Source: Ardenticatenaceae bacterium
GTDB lineage: Bacteria > Chloroflexota > Anaerolineae > Promineifilales > Promineifilaceae
DNA length: 64,000 nucleotides
Reading direction: 5' to 3'
Assembly: GCA_020634235.1 (NCBI GenBank)
Contig: JACKCB010000002.1
Location: 744,001 to 808,000, forward strand
Shown here: one piece after another, positions 25,731-34,541 of the stretch
Position numbering within the stretch: the stretch's first letter is position 1
Layout of the letters: each line of letters starts with the position of its first letter
Translations under genes and position numbers: made by a program
Notes under the pieces: model-generated
The model's input: the letters and a program-made list of their open reading frames with translations, nothing else
Database searches by the model: none
What the model was told of the DNA's origin: nothing

Positions 25731-26081
25731 ATGTCCGACAAAGGTCTAACCCAGGGTTCCAGTGCCCCCAAGAAAGCCGCCGGCCACAAAGCCGACGCCA
25801 TCGAAGAGGAACTGCTGAACCGTGGCGGCAAAACCCAGCCCGCCGCCAAAGCCGCCGCCGCCGCCAGGCCCGCCGAAGAAGCCCCGGCCGGGCCAGCCAT
25901 CATGGCCACCCACACCGTGCAAAGCGGCGATACCCTCAGCCACCTGGCCCTGAAATATTACAAAGAGGCCACCCGCGAAAAGTGGATGATTATCTACGAA
26001 GCCAACAAAGAGCTGCTGGGCAAATATCCCGGCCTCATGCTGCCGGGGCAGGAGCTAATCATTCCCCAGTTGGAGGCGTAA
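25731..26081 (+). CDS. LysM domain protein
   Basis: A 116-residue protein without a signal peptide. An Ala/Lys/Pro-rich low-complexity N-terminus (about 1-60) precedes one LysM module (about 62-112) with the typical HTVQSGDTLSHLALKYY start and PGLMLPGQELIIP end. LysM binds N-acetylglucosamine polymers such as peptidoglycan; here, without secretion signal, it resembles the cytosolic YgaU/LysM proteins related to potassium binding or to phage-tail-like assembly. It starts at ATG 25731 with AAAGGAG upstream. It is followed by a gap with two iterated palindromes (26103-26112 and 26119-26128) and then the secreted PLD-like protein, which has its own ribosome-binding site. Confidence 0.85.
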   Translation: MSDKGLTQGSSAPKKAAGHKADAIEEELLNRGGKTQPAAKAAAAARPAEEAPAGPAIMATHTVQSGDTLSHLALKYYKEATREKWMIIYEANKELLGKYPGLMLPGQELIIPQLEA

Positions 26082-26216
26082 GCCAACCAGTGAGCCACAA
26101 ATCCCGGCCGGGCCGCGCCCCGGCCGGGTAGAGCCAAACACAAACAAAACGAGCCACCGGGTGGAGGGAACTACCCACCGGTGCCAACCAGTTCAATTAA
26201 CTGGAGGGAGGACTTC

Positions 26217-29156
26217 ATGAACATCCGCACCATTGGCCGGCTCCTGCCCGGCATCATCCTGCCCGCAGCCCTGGGCCTCTTCCTGCTCCTTCTGGCCGGT
26301 TGGACCCGGCCGGGGCACGGCCCCAGCACCATCATCATCAGCGAAGTCGCCTGGGGCGGCACCGCCGCCAACAGCGCCGACGAATGGCTGGAACTGCACA
26401 ACCCCGGCCCCACCCCCATCGACCTCACCGGCTGGCACCTGCAAGACGGCGACGGCGGCCTGGACATCCTCCTCAACGGCAGCATCCCGGCCGGGGGCTT
26501 CTTCCTCCTGGAGCGCAGCGACGACAACACCATTAGCGACATCCCCGCCGACCAGATCTACACTGGCAGCCTCAGCAACAGCGGCGAAACCCTCACCCTG
26601 CGCGACACCGCCGACCAGGTCATCGACACCGCCAACAACGATGGCGGCGGCTGGCCCGCCGGCAGCGGCTCCCCCAACTACCTCAGCATGGAACGGCTTG
26701 GCCCCACCCTCCCCGACAGCGACACCAATTGGGTCGGCAACAACACCGTCATCCGCAACGGGCTAGACGCCAACGGCAACCCCATCAACGGCACCCCCAG
26801 CCAACCCAACGCCGCCTGGCAAAGCAGCAGCACCGGCGACGTCCTCCTCGACGCCGTCCTCTACGACGGCTACACCAGCGGCGACAGCGACGAAGCCATC
26901 CAACTGCGCAACATGATCCCCAACACCATCACCCTGGCCGGCTGGCAGCTCAGCGACGGCACAACCACCGCCCTCTTCCCGGCCGGGGCCCAACTCCCCC
27001 CCTACGCCACCGCCTGGGTCACCGGCGACGCCGCCGCCTTCCAGCAACAATTCGGCCACCCACCCGACATCACCCTGGCCAGTTGGCCCGGCTTCGCCAA
27101 CAGCGGCGACGAAGTTATCCTGCGCAACAGCGTCAACACCCTCATCGACGTCCTCATCTACAAAGCCGGCGACACCGGCCAACCCGGCTGGAACGGCCCC
27201 GCCCTGGAACCCTACCTCGTCAGCGGCGTCTTCGCCGAAGAAGGGCAGATACTCTACCGCCTGCGCAACCCCCTCACCGGCCAGATCGTGCCCGACACCG
27301 ACACCGCCGCCGACTGGGCCCAAATGCGCGACGACGTCATCAACGGCCGCAAAGTGCGCTATCCCGGCTGGGACCTCGACCCCTTCTTCTTCACCGCCCG
27401 CATCACCCAAACCGCCAACCTCACCGTCGCCATCGCCCCCGACAACGCCTACCAGGCCGTCGTCAACCAGATCAACAGCGCCCAAGACAGCCTGCTCATC
27501 GAAACCCTCACCTTCGAAAACGCCGCCCTCGCCCAGGCCCTGGCCGCCGCCGCCGGCCGCGGCGTGGCCATTACCGTCTTACTAGAAGGCAGCCCGGCCG
27601 GGGGACTACCCGACCAGGAACGCTGGGTCTGCCAGACCATCGAAACCGCCGGCGGCGCATGCTGGTTCATGATCAGCGACGACGCCCTCAACATCCACGA
27701 CCGCTACCGCTTCCTGCACGCCAAATTCATCCTCATCGACGGCCAGCGCGCCCTCATCAGCAGCGAAAACCTTAGCCCCAACAGCCTGCCCAACGACGAC
27801 AAAAGCGACGGCACCTGGGGGCGGCGCGGCGTCATCCTCATCACCGACGCCCCTGGCGTCGTCAGCCATCTGCAAGCCCTGTGGGCCGCCGACTTCAACC
27901 CGGCCGGGCACAACGACCTCTTCCGCTGGCAAGCCGGCCACGACACCTACGGCGCACCCCCGGCCGGGTTCGTCCCCATCACCATCACCGGCGGCACCAC
28001 CTACACCGTCCGCTACCCCACCCCCCTCCACGTCCACGGCCAGCTCCCCCTGGAAATCGTACAATCCCCCGAAAACAGCCTGCGCGCCCCCGACAGCCTC
28101 CTGGGGCTTGTCGCCCGCGCCGCCGCCGGCGACACCGTCCTCGTCCAGCAGCTCTCCGAGCGCCCCTACTGGGGCAGCAGCAGCAGCAACCCCACCGACG
28201 ACCCCAACCCCCGCCTGGAAGCCTACCTGGCCGCCGCCCGGCGCGGGGCCACCGTGCGCCTCCTGCTCGATGCCTACTTCGACGACGGCAGCAGCCCCAC
28301 CAGCAACCGCGCCACCTGCGAATACGTCAACGCCATCGCCCTGGCCGAACAGCTAGCCCTGGAATGCCGCCTGGGCAACCCGGCCGGGTTAGGCATCCAC
28401 AACAAAATGGTCCTCGTCGAAGCGGCCGGGCAAGGCTGGCTGCACGTTGGCAGCCTCAACGGCACCGAACAATCTAGCAAAGGCAACCGCGAACTCGCCC
28501 TGCAAGTGCAATCCAACGCCGCCTACGCCCTGCTGGCCGGCATGTTCGACCGCGACTGGCCCTACAGCCTCTACCTGCCCCTGATACAAAACACCACCGG
28601 CCGGGCCTACTACCCCCTCATCAGCGAACTGCTCTACGACCCCTTCGGCACCGATGAGGCCGAATACATCGAGCTGGCCAACCCCACCCAGGGCACCCTG
28701 GACATCAGCGGCTGGCTGATCGGCGACGCCGTCTACCCTACCGACTTCGAAGACGTGCGCCAGTTCCCGGCCGGGACCCTCCTACCCCCCGGCAGCACCC
28801 TGGTCATCGCCACCACCGCCACCGGCTTCTTCGCCGCCTTCGGCCACAACCCCGACTTCGAAATCGTCGATACCGACCCCGCCGTGCCCGATCTGCCCGA
28901 CTTCCCCCTGTGGGGCGATCCGGCGGCGCTGCTGCAACTGGGCAATGCCGGCGACGAGGTACTGCTGCGCGACCCGGCCGGGGTCGTCATCGACGTCGTC
29001 ACCTACGGCAGCGGCAGCTTCCCCGGCGTCATCAGTTGCAACCTCGTCACCGCCGCCAACCACAGCCTGGAGCGCTACCCCTACTGGCTAGACACCAACG
29101 ACTGCACCACCGACTTCCGTGACTGGCCCTTCCCCAATCCCGGCAGCCTACCCTAG
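26217..29156 (+). CDS. Secreted phospholipase D-like protein with three lamin-tail domains
   Basis: A 979-residue exported protein. A signal peptide/TM (about residues 8-27) is followed by lamin-tail domain 1 (about 38-150, ISEVAWGG and DEWLELHNPG), domain 2 (about 200-345) and a two-lobe phospholipase D region (about 400-790). The first HKD motif is complete (H501, K503, D508 in HAKFILID); the second reads H728, K730, E735 (HNKMVLVE), with Glu in place of Asp. A YSLYLPLIQN segment then precedes lamin-tail domain 3 (about 800-960, ISELLYDPFG). It may cleave phosphodiesters outside the cell or bind nucleic acid or cell-wall polymers; lamin-tail domains often accompany secreted nucleases. The start ATG 26217 has GGAGGGAGG upstream. 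A bidirectional terminator follows. Confidence 0.9.
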   Translation: MNIRTIGRLLPGIILPAALGLFLLLLAGWTRPGHGPSTIIISEVAWGGTAANSADEWLELHNPGPTPIDLTGWHLQDGDGGLDILLNGSIPAGGFFLLERSDDNTISDIPADQIYTGSLSNSGETLTLRDTADQVIDTANNDGGGWPAGSGSPNYLSMERLGPTLPDSDTNWVGNNTVIRNGLDANGNPINGTPSQPNAAWQSSSTGDVLLDAVLYDGYTSGDSDEAIQLRNMIPNTITLAGWQLSDGTTTALFPAGAQLPPYATAWVTGDAAAFQQQFGHPPDITLASWPGFANSGDEVILRNSVNTLIDVLIYKAGDTGQPGWNGPALEPYLVSGVFAEEGQILYRLRNPLTGQIVPDTDTAADWAQMRDDVINGRKVRYPGWDLDPFFFTARITQTANLTVAIAPDNAYQAVVNQINSAQDSLLIETLTFENAALAQALAAAAGRGVAITVLLEGSPAGGLPDQERWVCQTIETAGGACWFMISDDALNIHDRYRFLHAKFILIDGQRALISSENLSPNSLPNDDKSDGTWGRRGVILITDAPGVVSHLQALWAADFNPAGHNDLFRWQAGHDTYGAPPAGFVPITITGGTTYTVRYPTPLHVHGQLPLEIVQSPENSLRAPDSLLGLVARAAAGDTVLVQQLSERPYWGSSSSNPTDDPNPRLEAYLAAARRGATVRLLLDAYFDDGSSPTSNRATCEYVNAIALAEQLALECRLGNPAGLGIHNKMVLVEAAGQGWLHVGSLNGTEQSSKGNRELALQVQSNAAYALLAGMFDRDWPYSLYLPLIQNTTGRAYYPLISELLYDPFGTDEAEYIELANPTQGTLDISGWLIGDAVYPTDFEDVRQFPAGTLLPPGSTLVIATTATGFFAAFGHNPDFEIVDTDPAVPDLPDFPLWGDPAALLQLGNAGDEVLLRDPAGVVIDVVTYGSGSFPGVISCNLVTAANHSLERYPYWLDTNDCTTDFRDWPFPNPGSLP

Positions 29157-29194
29157 CCCGCCACCAGCCAACCACCCAAACGTCGGGACAACAC

Positions 29195-29238
29195 AAAAAA
29201 GCCCGGTGCCACCGATTTGTCTGGCACCGGGCTATTTA
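29195..29238. terminator. Bidirectional rho-independent terminator
   Basis: A perfect 12-bp stem (29200-29211 with 29222-29233) and a 10-base loop, with an A-run before (29195-29200) and TATTTAATT after, so it can end transcription from either side: the PLD-like gene on plus, the small RiPP-like gene on minus. Confidence 0.85.
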
Positions 29239-29420
29239 ATTCATCTTTGGCCGCAGCTGCAACTGTCCCCACCCACAAACACTACAACAGCGCCAAGTCA
29301 ACGGCCAAAATCCTGGCTATCTCTACTTGTAAAAGCATCGCCTGGCCATTAGCCCAGCCATGTGAGCTAGAAAATCTCACAAAGCTGGCGCCAGCATGGT
29401 CAATGACAGCAGGGTCGCCG

Positions 29421-29606
29421 CTAGTTGTTCCCGAAAAGGTCAGAAGGATCAATCCCGGAATCATACTTGGTGCCCGCCGGATCACCGCCGTCGCGAATCG
29501 TACCGGCACGCGCACTAATAGTGCCTTCGTAAACAATCGCCGGTGAAACATAAGAAACCCGCTGGTTCTCGCTCTTCTTTCCTTCTTCGTTAACACTCAT
29601 CATCAT
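29421..29606 (-). CDS. Small peptide gene, RiPP-precursor-like (YxxPxI leader)
   Basis: A 61-residue peptide. The first 20 residues are charged (VNEEGKKSENQR); then comes YVSPAIVYEGTISARAGT, which fits the YxxPxLxxxG motif by which RiPP recognition elements bind lasso-type and related leader peptides; the last part is polar, rich in Gly/Asp and ends DPSDLFGNN. The lasso-type Thr spacing after the Gly is not met exactly, so the class is open. It is a real gene by context: three consecutive ATG codons at 29606-29598, AGGAG about 7 bases upstream, a recognisable promoter and a terminator downstream. No maturation enzyme is visible in the window. The function as precursor is inference. Confidence 0.6.
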   Translation of the reverse strand: MMMSVNEEGKKSENQRVSYVSPAIVYEGTISARAGTIRDGGDPAGTKYDSGIDPSDLFGNN

Positions 29607-29683
29607 TACAAGCTCCTATCTAAATACTATGAAAATAGCAACAATAACACGAACCTAATGTCCGCCACACACTCTTTTATACT

Positions 29684-29713
29684 AGTATAATACACAACAT
29701 AGAATCAAGACAA
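29684..29713 (-). promoter_or_regulatory. Candidate promoter of the RiPP-like gene
   Basis: On the minus strand TTGTCT (29713-29708), an 18-bp spacer and TATACT (29689-29684), giving a leader of about 70 bases before the ATG at 29606. The AT-rich context allows other choices nearby (a TATAAA at 29681-29676). Confidence 0.45.
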
Positions 29714-29935
29714 ACCAAACTGTGAAACAGTCTTACGCATTATGGGCGACTTTTGCCAGATTGTCAACCCGAATCACAACCAAATCCCAACAATTAATTG
29801 ACATAAATTTCAAGAAGACGTCTTCACCACTGGTAGGAGATTAGTACTATTCTGGCATCGTCTTGACGCTCGCTGGCTGGCGAACCCGGCCGGGATATCC
29901 AACCAACCACCCCCCAGCCCCACCCCGTCACAAAC

Positions 29936-29975
29936 TGGTGCCGGACCCGCCACATACATGCCGGATCCGGCACCA
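29936..29975 (-). terminator. Possible terminator of nrdJ
   Basis: A 10-bp inverted repeat (29936-29945 with 29966-29975) separated by 20 bases, located 53-92 bp past the nrdJ stop. On the minus strand it is followed by GTTTGTG, a weak T-rich tail only, so termination is uncertain. Confidence 0.35.
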
Positions 29976-30027
29976 ACCCATTTCAACCAACCCCACCGGG
30001 GCAAACAGCCTTATGCCAGCGCAGCCG

Positions 30028-32451
30028 CTAACACTCGCTATAACTGCAAGCATAACACTTGCGGCAGCCCTCCTCATTAACCAGTGCCGCCTCACCACAG
30101 TCCGGGCAAAGATCGCCAATGCGCAGCCGCATGTCCCCCTTCGGCGCGTGGTGACCGTTCGTCTTCATCTCCGGCAGGCTATTCCCCATCTTCAGATAAT
30201 CGTCCAGCACCTGAGCAATACCATCCGGCAGCGACAGCACCCGGTTAGCCCCAAAGCCCAGCGGCCGCCCCCCCCCAATGCCGCTCAACTGCGTCACCAC
30301 CTCGCCCAACCGTTCACGCGGCGACACCGGCGACGAGATACGCAGCACATAACTAATCAACCGGCCAATCGCCTCCGACACGGCCATCGTATCGCTGCCA
30401 GCCTTGGAAGTGTGCAAAAACACCTCAAAAGGCTGGTCACTGCCATTCTCATTGATCGTGACGTATGTCGTGCCCAGGGGCGTATTCAGCCGGTGGGTAA
30501 CGCCGCGCAGCGCATTGGCCCGCGGCTTCTTGGATTCATGCCACAGAGCGGGCTGTTCCAGCTTCTTCTCTTTGGCTTCCTTGGTCGCCTTCGTCTCCAG
30601 CACAACCTTCTCGCGCGAGCCGGTAACATACACGGTCAGCCCCTTGCAGCCCAGTTCCCAGGCCATTTTGTAAGCCCTGGCCACATCCGCTTCCGAGGCC
30701 GTCTCGGCAAAGTTGCAGGTCTTGCTAATACTGTTGTCTACAAAGGCCTGAATGGCCGCCTGCATCCGGATATGCTCTTCCGGCGTAATATCGGCCGCAA
30801 CCACAAAGGTCTGGCGCACCGCTTCTGGCACCGTGTTCAGGTGCTGGCAGGAGCCAACGCGCACCACTTCCTTAACAATTTTGGCCCGTGAGGTTTCATC
30901 CAGGCCCGCTTTGGTAAGCGCTTTCTCAAACAATGGGCTGGTGTAGTACAGCTCCAGGTCCTGGCCATTGTCATTGACGTGGCGAATGTAGGCCAGGGCA
31001 AAGACAGGTTCACAGCCATAGCCCTCACAGCCGGAGACGGTGGCAATGGTGCCGGTGGGGGCAACGGTGGTTTGGGCCGCATTACGGATGCCGTACTGCT
31101 TCAGATCGGCAACCAGACCATCCCAATCCAGCCCCGGCCGGGACCAGACCTTATCACTCTTCACCAACGGCTGCGGCGGCTGCCACTGCAAATCCTCCGG
31201 ATCATAAATGCTGCCCTTAATCGCCGGGAAAGCCCCCCGCTGGCGGGCCAGATCCACGCTGGTGCGCATGCAATGGTAGCGCACAAACTCCATGACCACG
31301 CCGGCCAGAATCTGCCCTTCCTTGCTGCCATAACGCACCCCCAACTGGTACATCAGGTCCCCCAACCCCATGATCCCCAGGCCAATGCGCCGCGCCCTTT
31401 CCGCCGCCTCCTTCAGCTCTGGCACCGCCGGCACATACGCATTCGCCGTCACCACGTTATCCAGAAAATGCGTACTGTCGGCCACCGACTGCGCCAGCCC
31501 GTCCCAATCCACCTCGCCATCGGTGGTTACATGGTGGGCCAGGTTCACAGAACCCAGGCAGCAGTTTTCATACGGGCCAAGCCACTGCTCGCCGCATGGG
31601 TTGGTGGCCTCCAGCTCATAAAGGTGGGGCACAGGATTGGTGCGGTTAGCAGCATCCAGGAACAAAATACCCGGTTCGCCATTTAGATAAGCATACTTCA
31701 CAATCTCATCAAACAGATCGCGCGCCCGAACCGTCCGCCACACCTCCCCATCAGCAGGGTTCACCAAATCGAAGTCGGTGTCGTTATGCACGGCGTGCAT
31801 AAACTTATCGGTGATCCCTACGGAGATATTGAAGTTGGCAATGCTGCCTTCTTTCGCTTTGCAGGCCACAAATTCAAAGATGTCCGGGTGATCAACACGC
31901 AAAACAGCCATGTTGGCCCCACGCCGGGTGCCGCCCTGGGCAATCTCGCCAAAGGCCTGGTCATACACGCGCAGGAAACCCACCGGGCCGGTAGCCTGCC
32001 CGGCCGAGCTGTGCACCAGGGCTCCCTTGGGGCGCAGCCGCGAGAAGGCAAAGCCGTTGCCGCCGCCCGTCTGCTGGATCAGGGCCGCATTGCGCAGGGT
32101 CTGGAAGATCCCGGCCGGGTCCCGGCCCATATCATCTTCAATCGGCAGCACAAAACAAGCCGCCAACTGCCCCAACGGCGTCCCCGCGCCCGTAAACGTC
32201 GGGCTGTTCGGCATGAACCGCAGCTCCGTCAGCAGCCGGTAAAACTTCTCCTCTGCGGCCGCCACATCCATACCATGGGCCGCCTCTGGTTCCGCAATAT
32301 GCCTGGCCACACGGCGGAACATCTCTTCAATAGTTTCCACCGGTTTGCCATCCGGCCCGCGCCGCAAATAGCGGCGCTGCAAGACGGCACGCCCATTTTC
32401 CGACAAAGGGATCTTATCCGTCGCACCCGCAGTTGGCAGATCTTTAATCAT
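30028..32451 (-). CDS. nrdJ: Adenosylcobalamin-dependent (class II) ribonucleoside-diphosphate reductase
   Basis: An 807-residue class II ribonucleotide reductase, reducing ribonucleotides to deoxyribonucleotides with vitamin B12 coenzyme and without oxygen. The N-terminal domain has RFMPNSPTFTGAG; GGGNGFAFSRLRP and GGTRRGANMAVL line the substrate site; the central ATNPCGEQWLGPYENCCLGS carries the radical-forming Cys and active-site Glu; AAQTTVAPTGTIATVSGCEG is the second conserved core. The C-terminus has a cysteine-rich tail (CPDCGEAALVNEEGCRKCYAC) used for re-reduction. Intact, with no intein. It starts at ATG 32451 with AGGAGG. Its repressor gene nrdR lies 74 bp upstream in the same direction, so they are probably cotranscribed. 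Confidence 0.96.
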   Translation of the reverse strand: MIKDLPTAGATDKIPLSENGRAVLQRRYLRRGPDGKPVETIEEMFRRVARHIAEPEAAHGMDVAAAEEKFYRLLTELRFMPNSPTFTGAGTPLGQLAACFVLPIEDDMGRDPAGIFQTLRNAALIQQTGGGNGFAFSRLRPKGALVHSSAGQATGPVGFLRVYDQAFGEIAQGGTRRGANMAVLRVDHPDIFEFVACKAKEGSIANFNISVGITDKFMHAVHNDTDFDLVNPADGEVWRTVRARDLFDEIVKYAYLNGEPGILFLDAANRTNPVPHLYELEATNPCGEQWLGPYENCCLGSVNLAHHVTTDGEVDWDGLAQSVADSTHFLDNVVTANAYVPAVPELKEAAERARRIGLGIMGLGDLMYQLGVRYGSKEGQILAGVVMEFVRYHCMRTSVDLARQRGAFPAIKGSIYDPEDLQWQPPQPLVKSDKVWSRPGLDWDGLVADLKQYGIRNAAQTTVAPTGTIATVSGCEGYGCEPVFALAYIRHVNDNGQDLELYYTSPLFEKALTKAGLDETSRAKIVKEVVRVGSCQHLNTVPEAVRQTFVVAADITPEEHIRMQAAIQAFVDNSISKTCNFAETASEADVARAYKMAWELGCKGLTVYVTGSREKVVLETKATKEAKEKKLEQPALWHESKKPRANALRGVTHRLNTPLGTTYVTINENGSDQPFEVFLHTSKAGSDTMAVSEAIGRLISYVLRISSPVSPRERLGEVVTQLSGIGGGRPLGFGANRVLSLPDGIAQVLDDYLKMGNSLPEMKTNGHHAPKGDMRLRIGDLCPDCGEAALVNEEGCRKCYACSYSEC

Positions 32452-32525
32452 GCTATCCTCCTACAATACAAAGCATGGCAGGGTTAGCGCGCACACTACC
32501 CGCCAGCAAGATAAAAGATGGGGGT

Positions 32526-32978
32526 TTAGCTTTCAGCTAATAGATGATGAATCTCACTCTGTATCGACTCCAGGTCATCCAACTGCAAGTAGACAATGGC
32601 ATACCGGATGTAGGCCACCTTGTCCAACTCCTTCAGCTTATGGATCACCTTATCCCCAACAAGACGGCTCGGCACCTCGGCTTTGCCCAACTGCTGCAGC
32701 TCCGCCTCAATTTCACCGGCAATGCGCTCAATATCGGCCGCCGCCACCGGCCGTTTGGCGCAAGAAACGCGCAAACCAGCCATCAGCTTATCACGTGAAA
32801 ACTCCTCCCGGCTGCCATCCCGCTTCACCAGCAGAGGCGTCGACAAAATCGCCCGTTCATAAGTGCTAAAGCGGCGATCACAATTACCGCAAGCACGCCG
32901 CCGCCGGATACCCCCACGAGCATCATGGCTGGTATCGATAACGCGAGTCTTTTGGTAGTTACAGTAAGGACAGTTCAC
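32526..32978 (-). CDS. nrdR: Transcriptional repressor NrdR
   Basis: A 150-residue regulator of ribonucleotide reductase genes. The N-terminal zinc ribbon has CPYC (residues 3-6) and CGNC (about 31-34); RRRRACGNCDRRFSTYER is the diagnostic linker. An ATP-cone domain (about 49-139, VKRDGSREEFSRDKL onward) binds ATP/dATP to sense nucleotide levels. It starts at GTG 32978, giving MNCPYC. It precedes nrdJ, its likely target. I could not see a clear pair of NrdR boxes upstream, although a good promoter is present at 33109-33137. Confidence 0.96.
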   Translation of the reverse strand: MNCPYCNYQKTRVIDTSHDARGGIRRRRACGNCDRRFSTYERAILSTPLLVKRDGSREEFSRDKLMAGLRVSCAKRPVAAADIERIAGEIEAELQQLGKAEVPSRLVGDKVIHKLKELDKVAYIRYAIVYLQLDDLESIQSEIHHLLAES

Positions 32979-33108
32979 AGTCGAATACCCCGGCCGGGGC
33001 TATCCCCCCAGCAAACAGATAGCCAAATAACATGATCGCCACGTTAAGTACCAGATGTATGGTCACAATGAACCAAGACCCCCACATTTGGCAGTCAACG
33101 GGAAGGGC

Positions 33109-33137
33109 ATTATAACATACGGCCCAGGCGATGACAA
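33109..33137 (-). promoter_or_regulatory. Sigma70-type promoter of nrdR-nrdJ
   Basis: Minus strand TTGTCA (33137-33132), a 17-bp spacer and perfect TATAAT (33114-33109). Transcription would start near 33101, about 120 bases before the nrdR GTG; the long leader contains an iterated palindrome. Confidence 0.75.
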
Positions 33138-33227
33138 GGAATCTCAGCGCCATTTCCTTAAAAAATGCCCCTTCAGCAGCCCAATTTTCCAGTTCCCCAC
33201 CACCGAACCAGCCATCCCCCACCCGGC

Positions 33228-33264
33228 AAAAAAGGGCGTGGTGCCACTATGACACCACGCCCTT
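33228..33264 (-). terminator. Rho-independent terminator after ftsZ
   Basis: A 12-bp stem (33232-33243 with 33253-33264) and 9-base loop; on the minus strand a run of six T follows (complement of 33228-33233). It lies 31 bp past the ftsZ stop and ends the dcw operon. Confidence 0.88.
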
Positions 33265-33294
33265 CACAAAAGCTGTCAAAAAAACCGACAAAGC

Positions 33295-34491
33295 CTAATC
33301 TTTGCGCCGCCGCAAAAAGGCGGGGATCTCCAGGTCATCCAGCCGGAAAGAGGAGCCACTATCCCGGGCCGCCGTCTGGCGTGGCCGCTGGTCACGCACC
33401 GGCTCCGGCCGGGAACGGGGCACTTCCACCGGCACAGACTCGCGCACTGGCGGCCGGGTAGGCAGGCTGCGCTGCACCCCCGAACTCGTCATCCGCTGCA
33501 TCGGCGCTGCATAACGCTCAAAGCCGGTCGCGATCACCGTAATCCGGATCTCATCCGTCATCGTCTCATCCACCACCGCGCCAAAGATCAGGTTCACATC
33601 CGGGTGTGCCGTCTCCCGGATAACCGCCGCCGCCTGGTTAATCTCATACAGGCTCATATTCGGCCCACCGGTCACATTGAACAAGATGCCTCGCGCGCCA
33701 TCAATAGTCACATCCAGCAGCCGATTCGACAGCGCCTGCTCCGCGGCCACCAGTGCCCGGTCATCGCCCGAACCCCGGCCAATCGCCATCAAGGCCGCGC
33801 CACCCAGCGACATAATTGCCCGCACGTCGGCAAAGTCCAGGTTAATCAACCCCGGCACCGTGATCAGCTCGCTAATGCCCTGAATACCCTGCCGCAGCAC
33901 GTCATCAGCCAGGCGGAACGAATCCACCAGCGACACCCGCTTATCGGCAATTTCCAGCAGCCGGTCATTGGGAATGACAATCAACGTGTCTACAAACTCT
34001 TTCAGCCGCTCAATGCCCTCTTCCGCGGCCCGGCTGCGCCGCGCCCCTTCAAAGGAGAAAGGCCGGGTCACCACGCCAATGGTCAGCGCCCCCATCTCCT
34101 TGGCCACCCGCGCCACCACTGGGGTAGCGCCGGTGCCCGTGCCACCCCCCATCCCGGCCGTGACAAACACCATGTCTGCCCCGTCCAGCGCCTGGTGGAT
34201 CTCCTCTTCCGATTCGTCGGCCGCGCGCAGCCCCACTTCCGGGTCGCCGCCCGCGCCCAGGCCGCGCGTTGTCCGCTCGCCCAGCCGCAGATGGCGCTGC
34301 GCCCGGCTGCTGGTCAGCGCCTGGTGGTCCGTGTTCACCGCCAAAAATTCCACGCCGACAATGCCGGACTCAATCATGCGATTCACGGCGTTGCTGCCGC
34401 CACCCCCCACGCCTACCACACGAATCAGAGCCGATCCTTCCAGTTCTGGCGCACGCTGTACTTCTCTTGGTTTTCTATAGTCACTCATCAT
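33295..34491 (-). CDS. ftsZ: Cell division protein FtsZ
   Basis: A 398-residue tubulin homologue forming the Z-ring at mid-cell. The GTPase core has VGVGGGGSNAVNRM (about 26-39), FLAVNTDHQAL, the tubulin signature GGGTGTGATPVVA (about 113-125), and TRPFSFEGARR; the T7 loop NLDFADVRAIM supplies the catalytic Asp. After a short variable linker, the C-terminus ends in LDDLEIPAFLRRRKD, the conserved tail that binds FtsA and other partners. The start is ATG 34491 (ATGATG), preceded by GAAGAGGGG. The last gene of the dcw operon; a terminator follows. Confidence 0.98.
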   Translation of the reverse strand: MMSDYRKPREVQRAPELEGSALIRVVGVGGGGSNAVNRMIESGIVGVEFLAVNTDHQALTSSRAQRHLRLGERTTRGLGAGGDPEVGLRAADESEEEIHQALDGADMVFVTAGMGGGTGTGATPVVARVAKEMGALTIGVVTRPFSFEGARRSRAAEEGIERLKEFVDTLIVIPNDRLLEIADKRVSLVDSFRLADDVLRQGIQGISELITVPGLINLDFADVRAIMSLGGAALMAIGRGSGDDRALVAAEQALSNRLLDVTIDGARGILFNVTGGPNMSLYEINQAAAVIRETAHPDVNLIFGAVVDETMTDEIRITVIATGFERYAAPMQRMTSSGVQRSLPTRPPVRESVPVEVPRSRPEPVRDQRPRQTAARDSGSSFRLDDLEIPAFLRRRKD

Positions 34492-34541
34492 ACACCCCTC
34501 TTCGGTTGCCAATACTCGTTATCAATTTGCATCATCTTGGG

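Larger units (their letters stand above)
29607..30027. other. AT-rich intergenic region between the RiPP-like gene and nrdJ
   Basis: About 420 bp without a gene. The first about 250 bp (to about 29860) are conspicuously AT-rich compared with the window and hold the minus-strand promoter of the RiPP-like gene and the 12-bp palindrome TATACTAGTATA around 29677-29689. The GC-rich remainder has one iterated palindrome (29885-29894) and an inverted repeat (29936-29975), a possible nrdJ terminator. Confidence 0.6.
32979..33294. other. Intergenic region nrdR / ftsZ
   Basis: 316 bp without a convincing gene. It holds the nrdR promoter (33109-33137), one iterated palindrome (about 32990) in the nrdR leader, and the terminator of the division operon (33228-33264). 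A short hydrophobic open frame (minus, about 32959-33156) overlaps the promoter and nrdR start and is judged non-coding. Confidence 0.6.

Noticed and set aside
32979..33137. NrdR boxes upstream of nrdR-nrdJ
   Set aside because: I looked for the paired ACACWATATWTTGTGT-like sites near the promoter and in the gap before nrdJ and saw none convincing.
32959..33222. A short hydrophobic minus-strand frame upstream of nrdR
   Set aside because: It overlaps the nrdR start and contains the nrdR promoter; no ribosome-binding site at proper spacing and no family.
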